Below are positions 35,801 through 44,754 of a DNA stretch of 64,000 bases, piece by piece; position 1 is the first letter of the stretch; every line of letters begins with the position of its first letter. The position numbers and the translations under genes are program-made. The notes under the pieces were generated by a model. The model was not told the origin of the DNA, did not search any database, and saw only the letters and a program-made list of their open reading frames with translations. Origin of the DNA: Mucilaginibacter sp. dw_454 (lineage in GTDB: Bacteria; Bacteroidota; Bacteroidia; Sphingobacteriales; Sphingobacteriaceae); assembly GCF_018449775.1 (NCBI RefSeq), contig NZ_JAAVVB010000002.1, forward strand, positions 558,001-622,000, read 5' to 3'.

Positions 35801-37146
35801 GAAAGGGTACCGCCTGTACTTAAATTGCGAAATAGCGATACCGTATTACCCGCGCCGCCATTATTGTTGGTTACGGCAAGGTCCGGCTTTCCATCGCCAT
35901 CAATATCGCCTATAGCAACCCATTCCGGGCCATGATTGGTGGCTATATCTACTCTAACCGAAAAAGTTGAAGCGTCTATACCAATACTTGTTGATGTGTT
36001 TTGTAATATAGAAATTGAGTTTCCGTTAAAATTGGATACCACCATATCGGGTTTTCCATCGCCATCCAAATCGCCTATTGCAACGTTTTCAGGCTGAGCG
36101 CCTGTCGCGAAATCAACCTTAGCAGCAAATGAGATAGACCCGCTTGCCGATTGATTATGATATATCGATATAGTGCTTTGCGAAATATTATCTACTATTA
36201 TTTCTGGTTTGCCGTCGCCATCAAGGTCGCCGGCGGTAAGGCTGTAAACATGCAAATCTGTTGTGTAATCAACATGCGCGGTAAATGAAGAACTGGTAAT
36301 AATACCACTTACCGAATTATTCTGTAAAACAGATAAAGAGTTACCATAATTGTTGGTTACTGCCAGATCTGATTTTCCGTCGCCGTCAAAATCGGCAATA
36401 ACTACGCTGCCAGGGCCGCTGCCTGTAGCAAAATCTACTTTAGTATCAAAATTGATGGTGCCCGGCGTGGATGAATTACGCAACACAGAAACGGTGTTGG
36501 CGCTTTGATTTGAAATCACGACATCGGGTTTGCCATCGCCGTCAATATCACCAACGGCTAAGCCTGTAGGATATAAACCGGTAGCAAAATCGACTTTGGC
36601 AGCAAAAGAGGATATGGTGATGCTGCCGCTTACTGAAGTATTACGAAATACCGATATTGAATTAGCATTGGCATTTGCTAAAATGATATCGGCTTTACCA
36701 TCGCCGTCAATATCGCTTACCACAACGGTGTAGGTGCTGCCACTGGATGTAAAATCTACCTGATCTGCAATGTCATTTGCTGTAATGACATTTTTAGAGT
36801 TAAATGTTACTGCAAATGGCTTAGCCGAATAACCAATAAGGTGTGTACTGCCGTTTAGTACGCTAATAGCCTGGTAAGTTGCACCGTTTGGAACGGTTAC
36901 AGTAAGACTGGTGGCACTTGCTGCCGTCACCTGGGCCATAGTGGCGCCAAAAAAAACGATATTGTTTGCGGCCGTTGTGTTGAACCCACTGCCGATTATG
37001 GTTACCGATGTGCCCACAGGGCCACTGGTCGGACTAAATGAAACAACTGCAGGGGGGGCGGCAAGAGCCTGAGAAATAGATATAAAGATCATTGCCAAGA
37101 GCAACAATAATTTTTTTGAGGTGGGTTGGGTAATGGTGTTGTCCAT
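32815..37146 (-). CDS. Giant T9SS type B cargo with IPT, VCBS/FG-GAP and MBG-like repeats
   Basis: 1443 residues. Order: signal peptide (1-29); IPT/TIG domain (about 33-115; SFSPTSGPVGTSVTIIG); seven VCBS/FG-GAP units (about 130-520) each with D-x-D-G-D-G-K, calcium-binding; a linker; MBG-like repeats (about 770-1220) built on AITYVSNTSG and TLTASGL blocks; a cadherin-like domain (about 1245-1335); and a C-terminal CHU_C/gliding-associated domain (MSPNGDGKNDTWVV, then WDGTYHG and TYYYAID). The last is the T9SS type B sorting signal. The protein is expected on the cell surface, attached through the PorP/SprF protein encoded just downstream. The likely role is adhesion or motility; no catalytic domain is visible. 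Confidence 0.9.
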   Translation of the reverse strand: MDNTITQPTSKKLLLLLAMIFISISQALAAPPAVVSFSPTSGPVGTSVTIIGSGFNTTAANNIVFFGATMAQVTAASATSLTVTVPNGATYQAISVLNGSTHLIGYSAKPFAVTFNSKNVITANDIADQVDFTSSGSTYTVVVSDIDGDGKADIILANANANSISVFRNTSVSGSITISSFAAKVDFATGLYPTGLAVGDIDGDGKPDVVISNQSANTVSVLRNSSTPGTINFDTKVDFATGSGPGSVVIADFDGDGKSDLAVTNNYGNSLSVLQNNSVSGIITSSSFTAHVDYTTDLHVYSLTAGDLDGDGKPEIIVDNISQSTISIYHNQSASGSISFAAKVDFATGAQPENVAIGDLDGDGKPDMVVSNFNGNSISILQNTSTSIGIDASTFSVRVDIATNHGPEWVAIGDIDGDGKPDLAVTNNNGGAGNTVSLFRNLSTGGTLSASSFAAKVDFTVGSAPGGVAIADLDGDGKPDIIVPSNLTPILAVLRNSPLHTPDIPASNIIFTGTTYTYTTATWTNGNGTSRRVFVYAGVANGTPTPVNGTPYTGVSTFLGGNEIDNTGWYCVYNGTGNTVDISGLNLGSAYTVMVMEYNGTPGNEQYLTTAAAGNPATITTISPVIASSGIPSALSTVYGTASAVSSFNVSGTNLVDGITVTPPEGYEVSDNPTTGFADNVVIGGAGGDLPSTPVYIRLSATAPAAGYSGVIALSSSYATEVDVTAVPSTVSKAPLTISVGNTTKAYGTALTSGSGFTAFTATGLQNGQTIDSITITYITGGTIGAPVANYTGAIVPSAPIGQRPFTETNYNITYTPGDITVTPIPLTITATGSPKPYGTALTAGVGTNFTHTPTLSGDTVTSVTLTPDAAGIAANTPAGATYQITPSAATGLGGFLAGNYTITYVPYNGTVSKSALTINATGVNKTFDNTTNATVTLTDNRVSGDVFTTNYTATFADKNVGTGKPVNVTGITINGAAAANYTVNATATTMANITTAPVTVTAQADSKVYTKTTTSTVAPVVSGLLGTDAASTPAIQTFNNSNVGTGKTLTASGLIINDGNSGNNYAITYVSNTSGVITPAVATVTAQADTKVYSADVVSTKTPVVTGLLGSDAVSATLTQTFNSSSVGTDKTLTASGLVINDGNSGNNYSINYVPNTTGAITAATLTYTAVAASRNAGTANPAFTGTVTGFVGSDTQTLATTGTLSFITSATTNSPAGSYDITGTGLSAANYVFIQAAANSTALTVLATTSANAMLSNLAISSGSLSPVFIGTTQSYTAAVDNSISNITLTPTLADAAAAVKINGVAVNNGLASGPIALNVGDNIITTVVTAQDGITKKTYTLTVTRADLQKTAVVPNNFMSPNGDGKNDTWVVQNILNYPNNTVTVFDKTGKILYQKKGYTNDWDGTYHGAVLNEDTYYYAIDLGPGQGTVKGFITILTDK
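33640..34150. repeat. Tandem coding repeats of MBG-like modules
   Basis: About 245-bp units recur inside the cargo gene. For example, the block with ATTATTACCGCTGTTGCCAT near 33700 is repeated with few changes (ATTATTACCGCTATTGCCGT) near 33950, and a third more diverged unit follows. Such near-identical units favour copy-number change by recombination. Confidence 0.6.
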
Positions 37147-37466
37147 ATACTATAAGTGTGAATGGTGGTTAAAGGCTTGGCTAATAAATTAAAAAGTAAA
37201 TGAGTACATATACAGATATGAGTACAATGCAGGTTATTAAGGCATCCCTGCAGGTCTTTTTTTGTATCGGTGTTAGGTACATATTGGTACAGAATGTTTA
37301 ATAATTAAACACGTGCGTTATGATACACAGCGCACGTGTTTGGTTTTGGTATTGATTAATAAGCAGTTATGAGTTGGTTGTTTTATAAAGACGAAAGTGT
37401 GGATTATACCAAGGTCGGTCAATCATATAAGCTTATGATATTTGGGGTAAGAATGGGAGAGAGGCT
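37147..37466. promoter_or_regulatory. Intergenic region upstream of the T9SS cargo, with an 11-bp inverted repeat
   Basis: This 320-bp gap holds the promoter of the cargo gene (minus strand). AAACACGTGCG (37307-37317) and CGCACGTGTTT (37331-37341) are perfect inverted copies with a 13-nt spacer, about 125 bp downstream of the response regulator stop. It may be a terminator-like hairpin or an operator for the adjacent two-component system. Confidence 0.45.
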
Positions 37467-38114
37467 TTAAATGCTGTCGTTTGTCAGGCGTTCGCGGATA
37501 GCTTTTGCCACAGCTTCTGATTTGGAGTTAACATGAAGCTTTTTGTAGATATTGGTAATATGCGTACAAACTGTCCCCATGCTGATAAAGCACCGGGCGG
37601 CAATCATTTTATAACTATCGCCCTTTACCAGGCAGCTTAGTACTTCTTTCTCACGGGTAGAAAGATCGTAAGCGTTTTCGGTAATGTTCTTCTTTATACT
37701 AAAAAACTCGAGTACCTTACGGGCAATACTGGCATTCATTGGCGCGCCGCCCTGGCTCACCTCTGTAATAGCTTCCATTATTTTAGCGGGTGTGGTTTTT
37801 TTTAACAGGTAACCTGTAGCGCCGGAATGCAGCGCATCGAAGATCTTAGCGCTATCGTCATATGAGGTGAGTATTAATACGTTTATATGGGGAAAATGAC
37901 TCTTGATTAAGGCGGTGGCTTCAATGCCGTTTAAGCCTGGCATATCAATATCCATCAGTATAACATCTGCCTCGTCATGTTGCAAATGCTCCAGCACCTG
38001 ATTGCAATCCGGGTAGATACCGGCTATCTTAAAGCCCGGCGTACCAGAGATAAGGTAGTATAAACTGTCGCGTAGAGAGCTATTGTCGTCAAATACCGAA
38101 ACCCTGATGTCCAA
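37467..38114 (-). CDS. NarL/LuxR-type response regulator
   Basis: 215 residues. The receiver domain (1-120) has Asp9/Asp10, the phosphoacceptor Asp55 in VILMDIDMPG, Thr/Ser and Lys104-type residues (LILTSYDD, GYLLKK). The LuxR-type helix-turn-helix (about 148-205) reads LSTREKEVLSCLVKGDSYKM and VCTHITNIYKKL. It is encoded directly downstream of the sensor kinase (58-bp gap), so it is the cognate regulator. The nearest possible target is the T9SS cargo/PorP unit, which lies downstream on the same strand. Confidence 0.93.
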   Translation of the reverse strand: MDIRVSVFDDNSSLRDSLYYLISGTPGFKIAGIYPDCNQVLEHLQHDEADVILMDIDMPGLNGIEATALIKSHFPHINVLILTSYDDSAKIFDALHSGATGYLLKKTTPAKIMEAITEVSQGGAPMNASIARKVLEFFSIKKNITENAYDLSTREKEVLSCLVKGDSYKMIAARCFISMGTVCTHITNIYKKLHVNSKSEAVAKAIRERLTNDSI

Positions 38115-38172
38115 ATTCTATACAGTTAATAAGCAAAGATAACGCGGCTTAATTGCTTGTTCAATAATATGT

Positions 38173-41151
38173 TTATATGATATTGAGCAACAATGTAATA
38201 GTAGTGCCTGCCCCCTGCTGTGAGGTTATATTTAATGTGCCGCCAATTTCTGCTGCGCGTTTGTGCATGTTTTTTAACCCATTGCGTATGTGCGGTGCGT
38301 CAATGTCAAAACCTTTTCCATTATCGTTAATAATCAGTTCGAGTTGACTATTCTGTTTGCTGACTGTTACTTTCATCACCGTACAATCGGCATGTTTAAG
38401 TATATTGTTTATGGCTTCTTTAAATACCAGGAATAAATTTTTCCGGGCTTCCATTTTGAGCCGGGTATTTAGTATGTCTTCAGATATACTAATATCGAAC
38501 TTTATATTTTTGGCTTCTAACAGCGGTATCGCAAACTCACGCATGCGTATCGCAAGGTCATTAAAATGGTCGTTTTTCGGATTTACGGCCCAGATAATAT
38601 CGTCCATCGCATCAAGCATGGCGCGCGATTGGGAAGAAATATGACTGATAATTGCCCTGGTGTCTTCCGGTGGCGATTGTTGTTGTAACTGTTTGTCCGC
38701 CACCTCGCTAAATATGGAAATGCTGCTTAATGCCGAACCAATATCGTCATGAAAGTCTGAAGCTATCCGCTCCCTTATTTTTTCAATTGCTAAAATGTGA
38801 TCAATCTTATAACGATATAGCCGGTATAAAATTAACGCAACTGCCAGAGTTACCAATACTCTGAACCACCAGGTTTCCCAATAGGGTGGAGTAATTATAA
38901 AATTAAAAGCGGCTTGATGACTGTTCCATACCCCATTTTTATTACCGGTTTGCACATAAAATGTATAATTGCCTGGCGGCAACTGTGCATAATTGGCGCT
39001 GCGTTGATCTGTAGTATATTGCCACGCCGGTTCTGCGCCTTTAAGCCGGTACCTGAATTTGATATGATCAGGATCAGTATATAAAAAAGCAGTAAAGGCT
39101 ATATTTACAGCATTATTTGTGTGACTAAAGGTTAAGTTGCCGGTATTTTGACAGGTTGGATATTGGGGCAGAACCAGTTTGTTGTTTACATGTACACTTT
39201 CAATAACCGGATCGGAAGGAACAGAAGCATTTTTTAGGCCCGGTGTGAAGTAGACAAAACCGTTTCTAAATCCTAATATAATATCATTACCTACAATTGC
39301 AAATGGCGAACCGGGAAAAATTGGCGTTAAAGGTGTTTCATACACAGCTTTTTCAGAAGAGTGAGTAGCCAGATCGTAATTTAATATTCCGGCATCGGTA
39401 TTTATCCATGCCGTATTATTTATGGCGACAATACTTTCACAATCGGGTTTATTAAAATTGGCCAGTTTGTTTACTATGCTAAAGGCCTTGGTCTGTGTAT
39501 TAAAAATAGCTATTCCATCGCCCGACGCGCACACTATTTGGTTATTGGGCGCTTTGGCGATATGAAAGAAATAGTAATCGGCATTGTTGCCTTTTCCTTT
39601 ATATATCGCGCTTGATCTGGTAGCCGTATTATAACTAAATAATCCATCTTTTGAACCTATCCAAAGTACCCCATCATCATAAAAACCATTAATAAGATCA
39701 TAACTTAGGTCGTCCCCTTTTTTTGCGGGATCTTTTTCAGCAACCAAAGTAATATTGTGGGTTAGTAAATCATATTTAAATAAGCCCAGGTTAGTGGTTA
39801 TATAGCAGGTATTTGCATCAGCCATAATTATTTTATGGATATAATAGGCCAGCTGACTAACATCAGTTTCAGGCAGGCTTTTTTTTGCGAGAATGCCTTG
39901 TTGGGGGCTCCATTCTATGATGTACTGCTGTGTTATTAAAAGCCATTTGTTTTTAGCTATCTGTTCAAAGTCAATTAGTTTTTGTATGTCCTGGCCGATG
40001 TGGTAAGTGCTTTCGATTTTTTTAGTCTTCCAGTTCATGCAAATCATTTCCTGGCTATAGCTCGACATCCAGACCTTTGTGCTATCGTACTTATCCCGCG
40101 CTATTTTACTGATGTATAGTCCGTCGGTATTACGTTGGTTGATATAACGCGTTTTCCATTGCTGATTAGATATATCAAGCATGCTTATCCCTAAGGCTGT
40201 GCTCATCCATACCCGTTGTTTCTTGTCTACCAGAAACTTCGATATGATATTACTGGGCAGGCTATAAGGGTTATTGTCATCATGGAGATAGTCGAACTCA
40301 ATTTTCTTTGACCGCGTGTTATAAACAATCACACCTCTTTCATCGGCAGCTATAAAAAGATATTTTTTCTCCTTATCCTGTGGTAAAAACAACAAGTCAT
40401 CTGTTTCGATATCTTGTATTGCAGGCGTGGCCAGCGAAACATCATACAGGTTTCTATAAATAAATAGCCCATGATTGGTACCTATAAAAGTTGCAGCACC
40501 ATTTTTAACAAGGGAAAAAACTTTAAGCAATGATCCCTTATAAAGCAAGGTATTTGCTGCGTAAGTATTTTTCTGAATGTTGTAGGTATAGGTTTTTTCG
40601 CGGCTTGATACCAATAAGGTATTATCATCAAGCAAAAAAACACCCAAAGGATTAACAACTTCATTCAAAGCAGTATAAGTTACCTGCAAGGTATTCACAT
40701 CTATTTTAGCCAGGCCGTAGTTGCAAACAAACCACAGGTAGTTTTTTTGAACAAAAAAGCTATTAACATATAGTATGGTGTGTTTTGCATCGTTTTTTAT
40801 GTAAACAAACCTGTTGCTTGCATCGTCATAGTAACATAATCCGGATGAGTTTACCCAAATTCGCCCATTATTGTCTGTTATAACGTCGGTATTATTAGTT
40901 CTTATTGTGCCCTTAGTTTCATCGAAACTGTTGAAAAAGGTTGTTTTATATCCATCAAACCGCTGCACACCCCGGCTGCAAGACCACATGTAGCCATACT
41001 TGTCTGTTGCAAGGTCAAGGATCTCGTCGTTAATGAAATGATTTTGGCTGTTAAAATTCTCAAACCGCCAATCAGGATCAGGCGTAAATGATTGAGCAAG
41101 TAGCTTATATGGCAGCAATAGTAACAATAAGCAAAACTTAAATCTGCCCAT
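38173..41151 (-). CDS. Sensor histidine kinase with N-terminal propeller and Y_Y_Y domain
   Basis: 992 residues. A signal peptide (1-19) is followed by periplasmic propeller repeats (about 25-650; WSCSRGVQRFDGYKTTFFNS and similar two-component-propeller units), a Y_Y_Y domain (about 680-755; FRYRLKGAEPAW, LPPGNYTFYVQ), one membrane segment (about 763-777), HisKA_3 with the phosphorylated His801 in SDFHDDIGSALSSIS, and an HATPase (about 880-992; NDNGKGFD). It lacks the AraC/receiver part of full hybrid systems and instead pairs with the separate regulator next door. It probably senses a surface or periplasmic ligand. Confidence 0.93.
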   Translation of the reverse strand: MGRFKFCLLLLLLPYKLLAQSFTPDPDWRFENFNSQNHFINDEILDLATDKYGYMWSCSRGVQRFDGYKTTFFNSFDETKGTIRTNNTDVITDNNGRIWVNSSGLCYYDDASNRFVYIKNDAKHTILYVNSFFVQKNYLWFVCNYGLAKIDVNTLQVTYTALNEVVNPLGVFLLDDNTLLVSSREKTYTYNIQKNTYAANTLLYKGSLLKVFSLVKNGAATFIGTNHGLFIYRNLYDVSLATPAIQDIETDDLLFLPQDKEKKYLFIAADERGVIVYNTRSKKIEFDYLHDDNNPYSLPSNIISKFLVDKKQRVWMSTALGISMLDISNQQWKTRYINQRNTDGLYISKIARDKYDSTKVWMSSYSQEMICMNWKTKKIESTYHIGQDIQKLIDFEQIAKNKWLLITQQYIIEWSPQQGILAKKSLPETDVSQLAYYIHKIIMADANTCYITTNLGLFKYDLLTHNITLVAEKDPAKKGDDLSYDLINGFYDDGVLWIGSKDGLFSYNTATRSSAIYKGKGNNADYYFFHIAKAPNNQIVCASGDGIAIFNTQTKAFSIVNKLANFNKPDCESIVAINNTAWINTDAGILNYDLATHSSEKAVYETPLTPIFPGSPFAIVGNDIILGFRNGFVYFTPGLKNASVPSDPVIESVHVNNKLVLPQYPTCQNTGNLTFSHTNNAVNIAFTAFLYTDPDHIKFRYRLKGAEPAWQYTTDQRSANYAQLPPGNYTFYVQTGNKNGVWNSHQAAFNFIITPPYWETWWFRVLVTLAVALILYRLYRYKIDHILAIEKIRERIASDFHDDIGSALSSISIFSEVADKQLQQQSPPEDTRAIISHISSQSRAMLDAMDDIIWAVNPKNDHFNDLAIRMREFAIPLLEAKNIKFDISISEDILNTRLKMEARKNLFLVFKEAINNILKHADCTVMKVTVSKQNSQLELIINDNGKGFDIDAPHIRNGLKNMHKRAAEIGGTLNITSQQGAGTTITLLLNII

Positions 41152-41507
41152 GAGTATTTAGACGGTTGTGAAAAAGGTTTAAGGTTACATTTTTAAACCG
41201 ATGGGATAAATATAGCTAAATACTGATAATTAATTAGTTGTAGGCGATTGCAAATGTATGGACTTAATTTTTAAGCATTCCTGATGGATTCAAATCATTT
41301 TTATACCAAATTTTGATAGCAAAAAAGTTAATCTATATTTTAGCAATGAACAGCCTTTCTTTCGGTATTTATTTCATTACTTTGTCCGTTTTAGCGAAAT
41401 ATTGATTGAAAAGCTGTTACAGAATGTTTTAACTGCATTTTTAATTTAAGATTGCTTATAATGATCAGTTGGATACCTATTCAACACTTTGACTTTAACA
41501 CGCACAA
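41152..41507. other. Divergent intergenic region before the region D regulator
   Basis: A 356-bp AT-rich gap between the kinase (-) and the LacI-family gene (+). No gene or strong hairpin was seen. The only trace of the region D operator is a half-site AACACGC directly before the regulator ATG. Confidence 0.35.
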
Positions 41508-42611
41508 ATGAAAAAAGATCGCCCGCAGAAAAATACTGTTGTCCGCATAAAAGATATCGCGCTTAAAGCCGACGTTTCTACTGGAACGGTTGACCGGGTG
41601 ATTCATAACAGGGGTAGGGTTGCAGAAGATGTAAAGAACCGGGTTTTAAAGATCATCAAAGAGTTAAACTACGAGCCTAACCTGATGGCCCGCATGCTGG
41701 GCTCGAAAAAAGAATATCACTTTGCTGCCTTATTTCCGGATCACAATTATGACGCGTTCTGGACAGCACCAAAATCGGGCATTGAAAAGGCCGAGCAGGA
41801 TTTTAAGCAATATAACGTCTTTGTAGAGCAATATGTATTTGACCCGCAGGATGTCAATGACTACGTTAAAAAAGCGAATGAGTTAACCCGCAAAAAGCCT
41901 GATGGTATTTTATTGTCGCCTATTTACTATAAAGAGACGTTGTCCTTTTTTGAAAAATGGAATGCCGATAAAATCCCCTTTGTGTTGTTTAATACCCAAA
42001 TTGCCGATTTTGACCCTTTGAGCTATATTGGGCAAGATTCTTATCAAAGTGGTTTGCTGGCGGCTAAACTGGCGCATTATGGCAATCCTGACTCATGCTC
42101 TATGCTTATTGCTCATATTGATGAGAAAATAAGCAATGCGCAGCATTTGGTTAAAAAAGAACAAGGCTTCAGAAACTATTTTGCCCAAAACAATCTAGAC
42201 CATAAATATAAGATCGAAAGCGTTGAGCTTACCCGCGCAAGCCAGTCTAACTTTATTAAAACGCTGGACGCATTGATTGAAAGCACATTTGACCTTAAAC
42301 AGATTTTTGTAACCACGTCGCAGGCTTATGACATTGCTAAATACCTTGAGCAACGGCATATTAACCATATAAAGCTGATAGGTTATGATTTGATACCGCC
42401 TAACCTACATTACTTGAATAATGGCGCCATCAGCTTTTTAATTAATCAAAATCCTAAGGGGCAAGGCTATTGGGGTATTTATCAATTGGCCGAGCATTTG
42501 GTGTTTAAAAGAGAAGTGCCCATTATTAAATACCTGCCTTTAGATGTGGTGACCAAAGAGAACCTGAATTATTTCCTGGACGAAAAGGATCAGCTGTTCA
42601 TCGAAATTTAA
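41508..42611 (+). CDS. LacI-family regulator, candidate controller of the amino-sugar locus
   Basis: 367 residues. The helix-turn-helix is RIKDIALKADVSTGTVDRVI (14-33), using TVDR instead of the usual TVSR, then NRGRV and the hinge N-L-M-A-R-M-L-G-S-K. The effector domain (70-367) is a periplasmic-binding-like fold (FAALFPDHNYDAFW onward), closer to ribose-binding proteins than to GalR. It is the first gene of region D. The repeated palindrome GTGT-N-CG-N-ACAC before four later units is the best candidate for its operator. The inducer is probably an amino sugar or its phosphate; that is inference from the genes controlled. Confidence 0.9.
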   Translation: MKKDRPQKNTVVRIKDIALKADVSTGTVDRVIHNRGRVAEDVKNRVLKIIKELNYEPNLMARMLGSKKEYHFAALFPDHNYDAFWTAPKSGIEKAEQDFKQYNVFVEQYVFDPQDVNDYVKKANELTRKKPDGILLSPIYYKETLSFFEKWNADKIPFVLFNTQIADFDPLSYIGQDSYQSGLLAAKLAHYGNPDSCSMLIAHIDEKISNAQHLVKKEQGFRNYFAQNNLDHKYKIESVELTRASQSNFIKTLDALIESTFDLKQIFVTTSQAYDIAKYLEQRHINHIKLIGYDLIPPNLHYLNNGAISFLINQNPKGQGYWGIYQLAEHLVFKREVPIIKYLPLDVVTKENLNYFLDEKDQLFIEI

Positions 42612-42638
42612 AATACCTATCATTTTTTCAACTGTTAA

Positions 42639-42659
42639 CTTGTTTGTTTCCTAAACAAG
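42639..42659 (+). terminator. Weak hairpin after the LacI-family gene
   Basis: CTTGTTT (42639-42645) pairs with AAACAAG (42653-42659), followed by CTTAAATTT. The stem is short and AT-rich, so termination would be partial at best. Confidence 0.35.
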
Positions 42660-42668
42660 CTTAAATTT

Positions 42669-42680
42669 GTGTTCGGACAC
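42669..42680. promoter_or_regulatory. Operator copy A, GTGT-T-CG-G-ACAC
   Basis: A match to the region D palindrome lies 46 bp upstream of the CBM9-like start. A weak -7-like TATATTAC begins 22 nt after it at 42703. The promoter assignment is tentative. Confidence 0.55.
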
Positions 42681-42726
42681 GCAGATGTCTGCTTGTGTCG
42701 TTTATATTACACTTAAGTTTCCATCA

Positions 42727-43362
42727 ATGATCAAACAGTTTGATTGCCAGTTTATTCCGGATGAAAAGCTAACCAACGATGTCTCATCGTTATTGAATGA
42801 ATACCCAAGGCAGGCAATTGATAACTTATTGTGGAGCGATAATGGCTATTTCCCTCAGGTTGAGTTTAGTATGGCCTATACAGCGCACAGCTTCCTCTTA
42901 AAATATTTTGTAAAAGAAAAATACCCGGTAGCCACCCATACGCAGGTTAACGACCTGGTGTATAAAGATAGTTGCGTAGAATTTTTTGTGTCCTTTGACA
43001 ATGGTGCCAATTATTATAATCTGGAGTTTAACTGCCTGGGTACACCGTACGGCGCTTATGGCGCGGGTAATCCTGGCCGGGCAGAGCTTCCGGTTGATGT
43101 GGTAAATCAAATAAAAGTATCAACCTTTATAAATGATGTTGAGATCGAGGGGGTTACAGAATGGGAAATTAGCCTTGATATACCTTTCAGTGTGTTTATT
43201 TACGAGAATGTTACATCGCTTAAAAGTACAGCGTGCAAAGCCAACTTTTATAAATGCGGCGATGAAACGCCCGAACCCCATTACTTGAGCTGGAACAATA
43301 TCTTAAGCAGCAGGCCTAATTTCCACGTTCCGGAATTCTTTGGAAGCATTAAATTTATGTAA
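42727..43362 (+). CDS. CBM9-like (PF16011 type) carbohydrate-binding protein
   Basis: 211 residues from ATG 42727 (MIKQFDCQF); the frame extends upstream through a TTG at 42667 that overlaps the operator, so the later start is preferred. The family-9 type beta-sandwich is suggested by FSMAYTAHSFLLKYFVKE, VYKDSCVEFFVSFDN, YYNLEFNCLGTPYGAYG and WEISLDIPFSVFI. No signal peptide, unusual for a binding module, so it may be cytosolic or need another start. It is preceded by an operator copy and followed by the acetyltransferase unit. Confidence 0.75.
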   Translation: MIKQFDCQFIPDEKLTNDVSSLLNEYPRQAIDNLLWSDNGYFPQVEFSMAYTAHSFLLKYFVKEKYPVATHTQVNDLVYKDSCVEFFVSFDNGANYYNLEFNCLGTPYGAYGAGNPGRAELPVDVVNQIKVSTFINDVEIEGVTEWEISLDIPFSVFIYENVTSLKSTACKANFYKCGDETPEPHYLSWNNILSSRPNFHVPEFFGSIKFM

Positions 43363-43450
43363 TCAAGCCTTGTTTAAAATGGTGCTATAGCCTCATTTTT
43401 CAGTTTAAAGTTTTGTTAAAATAAGATAAATAAAAATATTTTTAAAAAAT

Positions 43451-43462
43451 GTGTGCGAACAC
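43451..43462. promoter_or_regulatory. Operator copy B, GTGT-G-CG-A-ACAC
   Basis: The palindrome is followed by GCAAAATG, as in copy C (GCAAAAATG). It ends exactly 12 nt before a perfect -7 element, placing a bound repressor over the expected -33 region of the promoter for the acetyltransferase unit. Confidence 0.75.
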
Positions 43463-43474
43463 GCAAAATGTTTA

Positions 43475-43482
43475 TATATTTG
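43475..43482 (+). promoter_or_regulatory. Bacteroidota -7 promoter element TATATTTG
   Basis: An exact match to the TAnnTTTG consensus of the Bacteroidota primary sigma factor, 94 bp before the acetyltransferase ATG. The predicted transcription start is near 43489. Confidence 0.65.
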
Positions 43483-43576
43483 ATTTAACGATTTAATAAT
43501 CGCTTGGTACTGATTTTTACGAGTTTATAAATAATATATTTATTAAAGACGATTTGTTGATTAGTTGATTTAGTAC

Positions 43577-44689
43577 ATGGAAAAAGAGGTTAAAACACCA
43601 ACACAACGCCTGGTTTCGCTTGATGTGATGCGTGGCCTTATTATGATCTTGCTGGCTGGCGAAAGCTGTTTAGTTTGGGAGTCATTAAGGAATATGCACA
43701 TAGGCAAAGGGGCGGATATGGTTATAGACCAATTTTTCCATCATCCATGGCATGGCTTGCACCTGTGGGACCTGGTGCAGCCTGCCTTTATGTTAATGGC
43801 CGGGTCGGCTATGTACATATCCTATCAATCAAAATTAAAAAAGGGTATAAGCTGGCAACAAAATTTCAAACACATTGCCATAAGGGCGGTAAAGCTGTTT
43901 TTGTTAGGTACAGGTCTTCATTGTATTTACGCAGGTAAATTAGTCTTTGAGCTATGGAACGTGCTAACACAGCTTTCTTTTACTACGGTAATAGCTTATT
44001 TAATTATTAACAGATCATTTTGGTTCCAGGTAGGGTTTACTGTGGTATTGCTGCTGATAACCGAGATCTTATACCGCACCATCCTGATGCCGGGTTTTAA
44101 CCAGCCTTTTGTCGAATATCATAATTTCGGTGCTTACTTTGACACCGTGCTCATGGGTAAGATTAATACAGATGGCTGGGTGGCCATCAATATTATACCT
44201 ACCGCTACCCATACAATCTGGGGTGTGTTGGCGGGCAGATTGCTGATCTCATCAATACCTGCTAAAAAGAAAATAACTTATTTAATTATAGCAGGCATAG
44301 CTGGCCTGGTTTTAGGTTTTGGGCTTGATTATGTAAATATTACGCCTATTATAAAAAGGATCAGCACCAGTTCATTCGCCCTGGCGTCTGCCGGTTGGGT
44401 TTTATTATTAATGGCTTTCTTATACTGGCTGGTAGATGTTAAACAGGTAAACAAACAGGCGTGGATCTTTACCGTAGTAGGTATGAATGCCATATTTCTG
44501 TATCTGTTTTTTGAAACGGTTGGTGCGCAGTGGTTTAACGGTGCGGTGGGCGTATTTATAAAAGGTGGCTTGGGCCTGGTGGGTGTTGCGGGGCCGTCAG
44601 TTGCACTGGTATCTGCAGTGGTTACATTATTTGCAGAGTGGGGTATTTGTTACTGGTTAAGCCGTAATAAGATCTTTATTAAGATATAA
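43577..44689 (+). CDS. HGSNAT/DUF5009-family transmembrane N-acetyltransferase
   Basis: 370 residues with about 10 membrane segments. The start RLVSLDVMRGLIMILLAGE and the block HHPWHGLHLWDLVQPAFMLM (55-74) match the heparan-alpha-glucosaminide N-acetyltransferase family. There a His before the W-x-G-L segment accepts acetyl from cytosolic acetyl-CoA and the group is passed to glucosamine on the far side of the membrane; His55 aligns with it. By analogy this protein would N-acetylate terminal amino sugars in the periplasm. It is the first gene of a unit with DUF4832, GalE and GH36-like genes, behind operator B. Acceptor identity is inferred. Confidence 0.8.
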   Translation: MEKEVKTPTQRLVSLDVMRGLIMILLAGESCLVWESLRNMHIGKGADMVIDQFFHHPWHGLHLWDLVQPAFMLMAGSAMYISYQSKLKKGISWQQNFKHIAIRAVKLFLLGTGLHCIYAGKLVFELWNVLTQLSFTTVIAYLIINRSFWFQVGFTVVLLLITEILYRTILMPGFNQPFVEYHNFGAYFDTVLMGKINTDGWVAINIIPTATHTIWGVLAGRLLISSIPAKKKITYLIIAGIAGLVLGFGLDYVNITPIIKRISTSSFALASAGWVLLLMAFLYWLVDVKQVNKQAWIFTVVGMNAIFLYLFFETVGAQWFNGAVGVFIKGGLGLVGVAGPSVALVSAVVTLFAEWGICYWLSRNKIFIKI

Positions 44690-44754
44690 TAAAAATTCCA
44701 ATATAAAATCGCCTTGCGGAATAAACTGCCTGGCTAAAAAAACACACTTGAGCT

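Noticed and set aside
41490..41503. Possible operator at the regulator's own start (AACACGC)
   Set aside because: Only one half-site is present; the other half does not match, so autoregulation is not supported by sequence.
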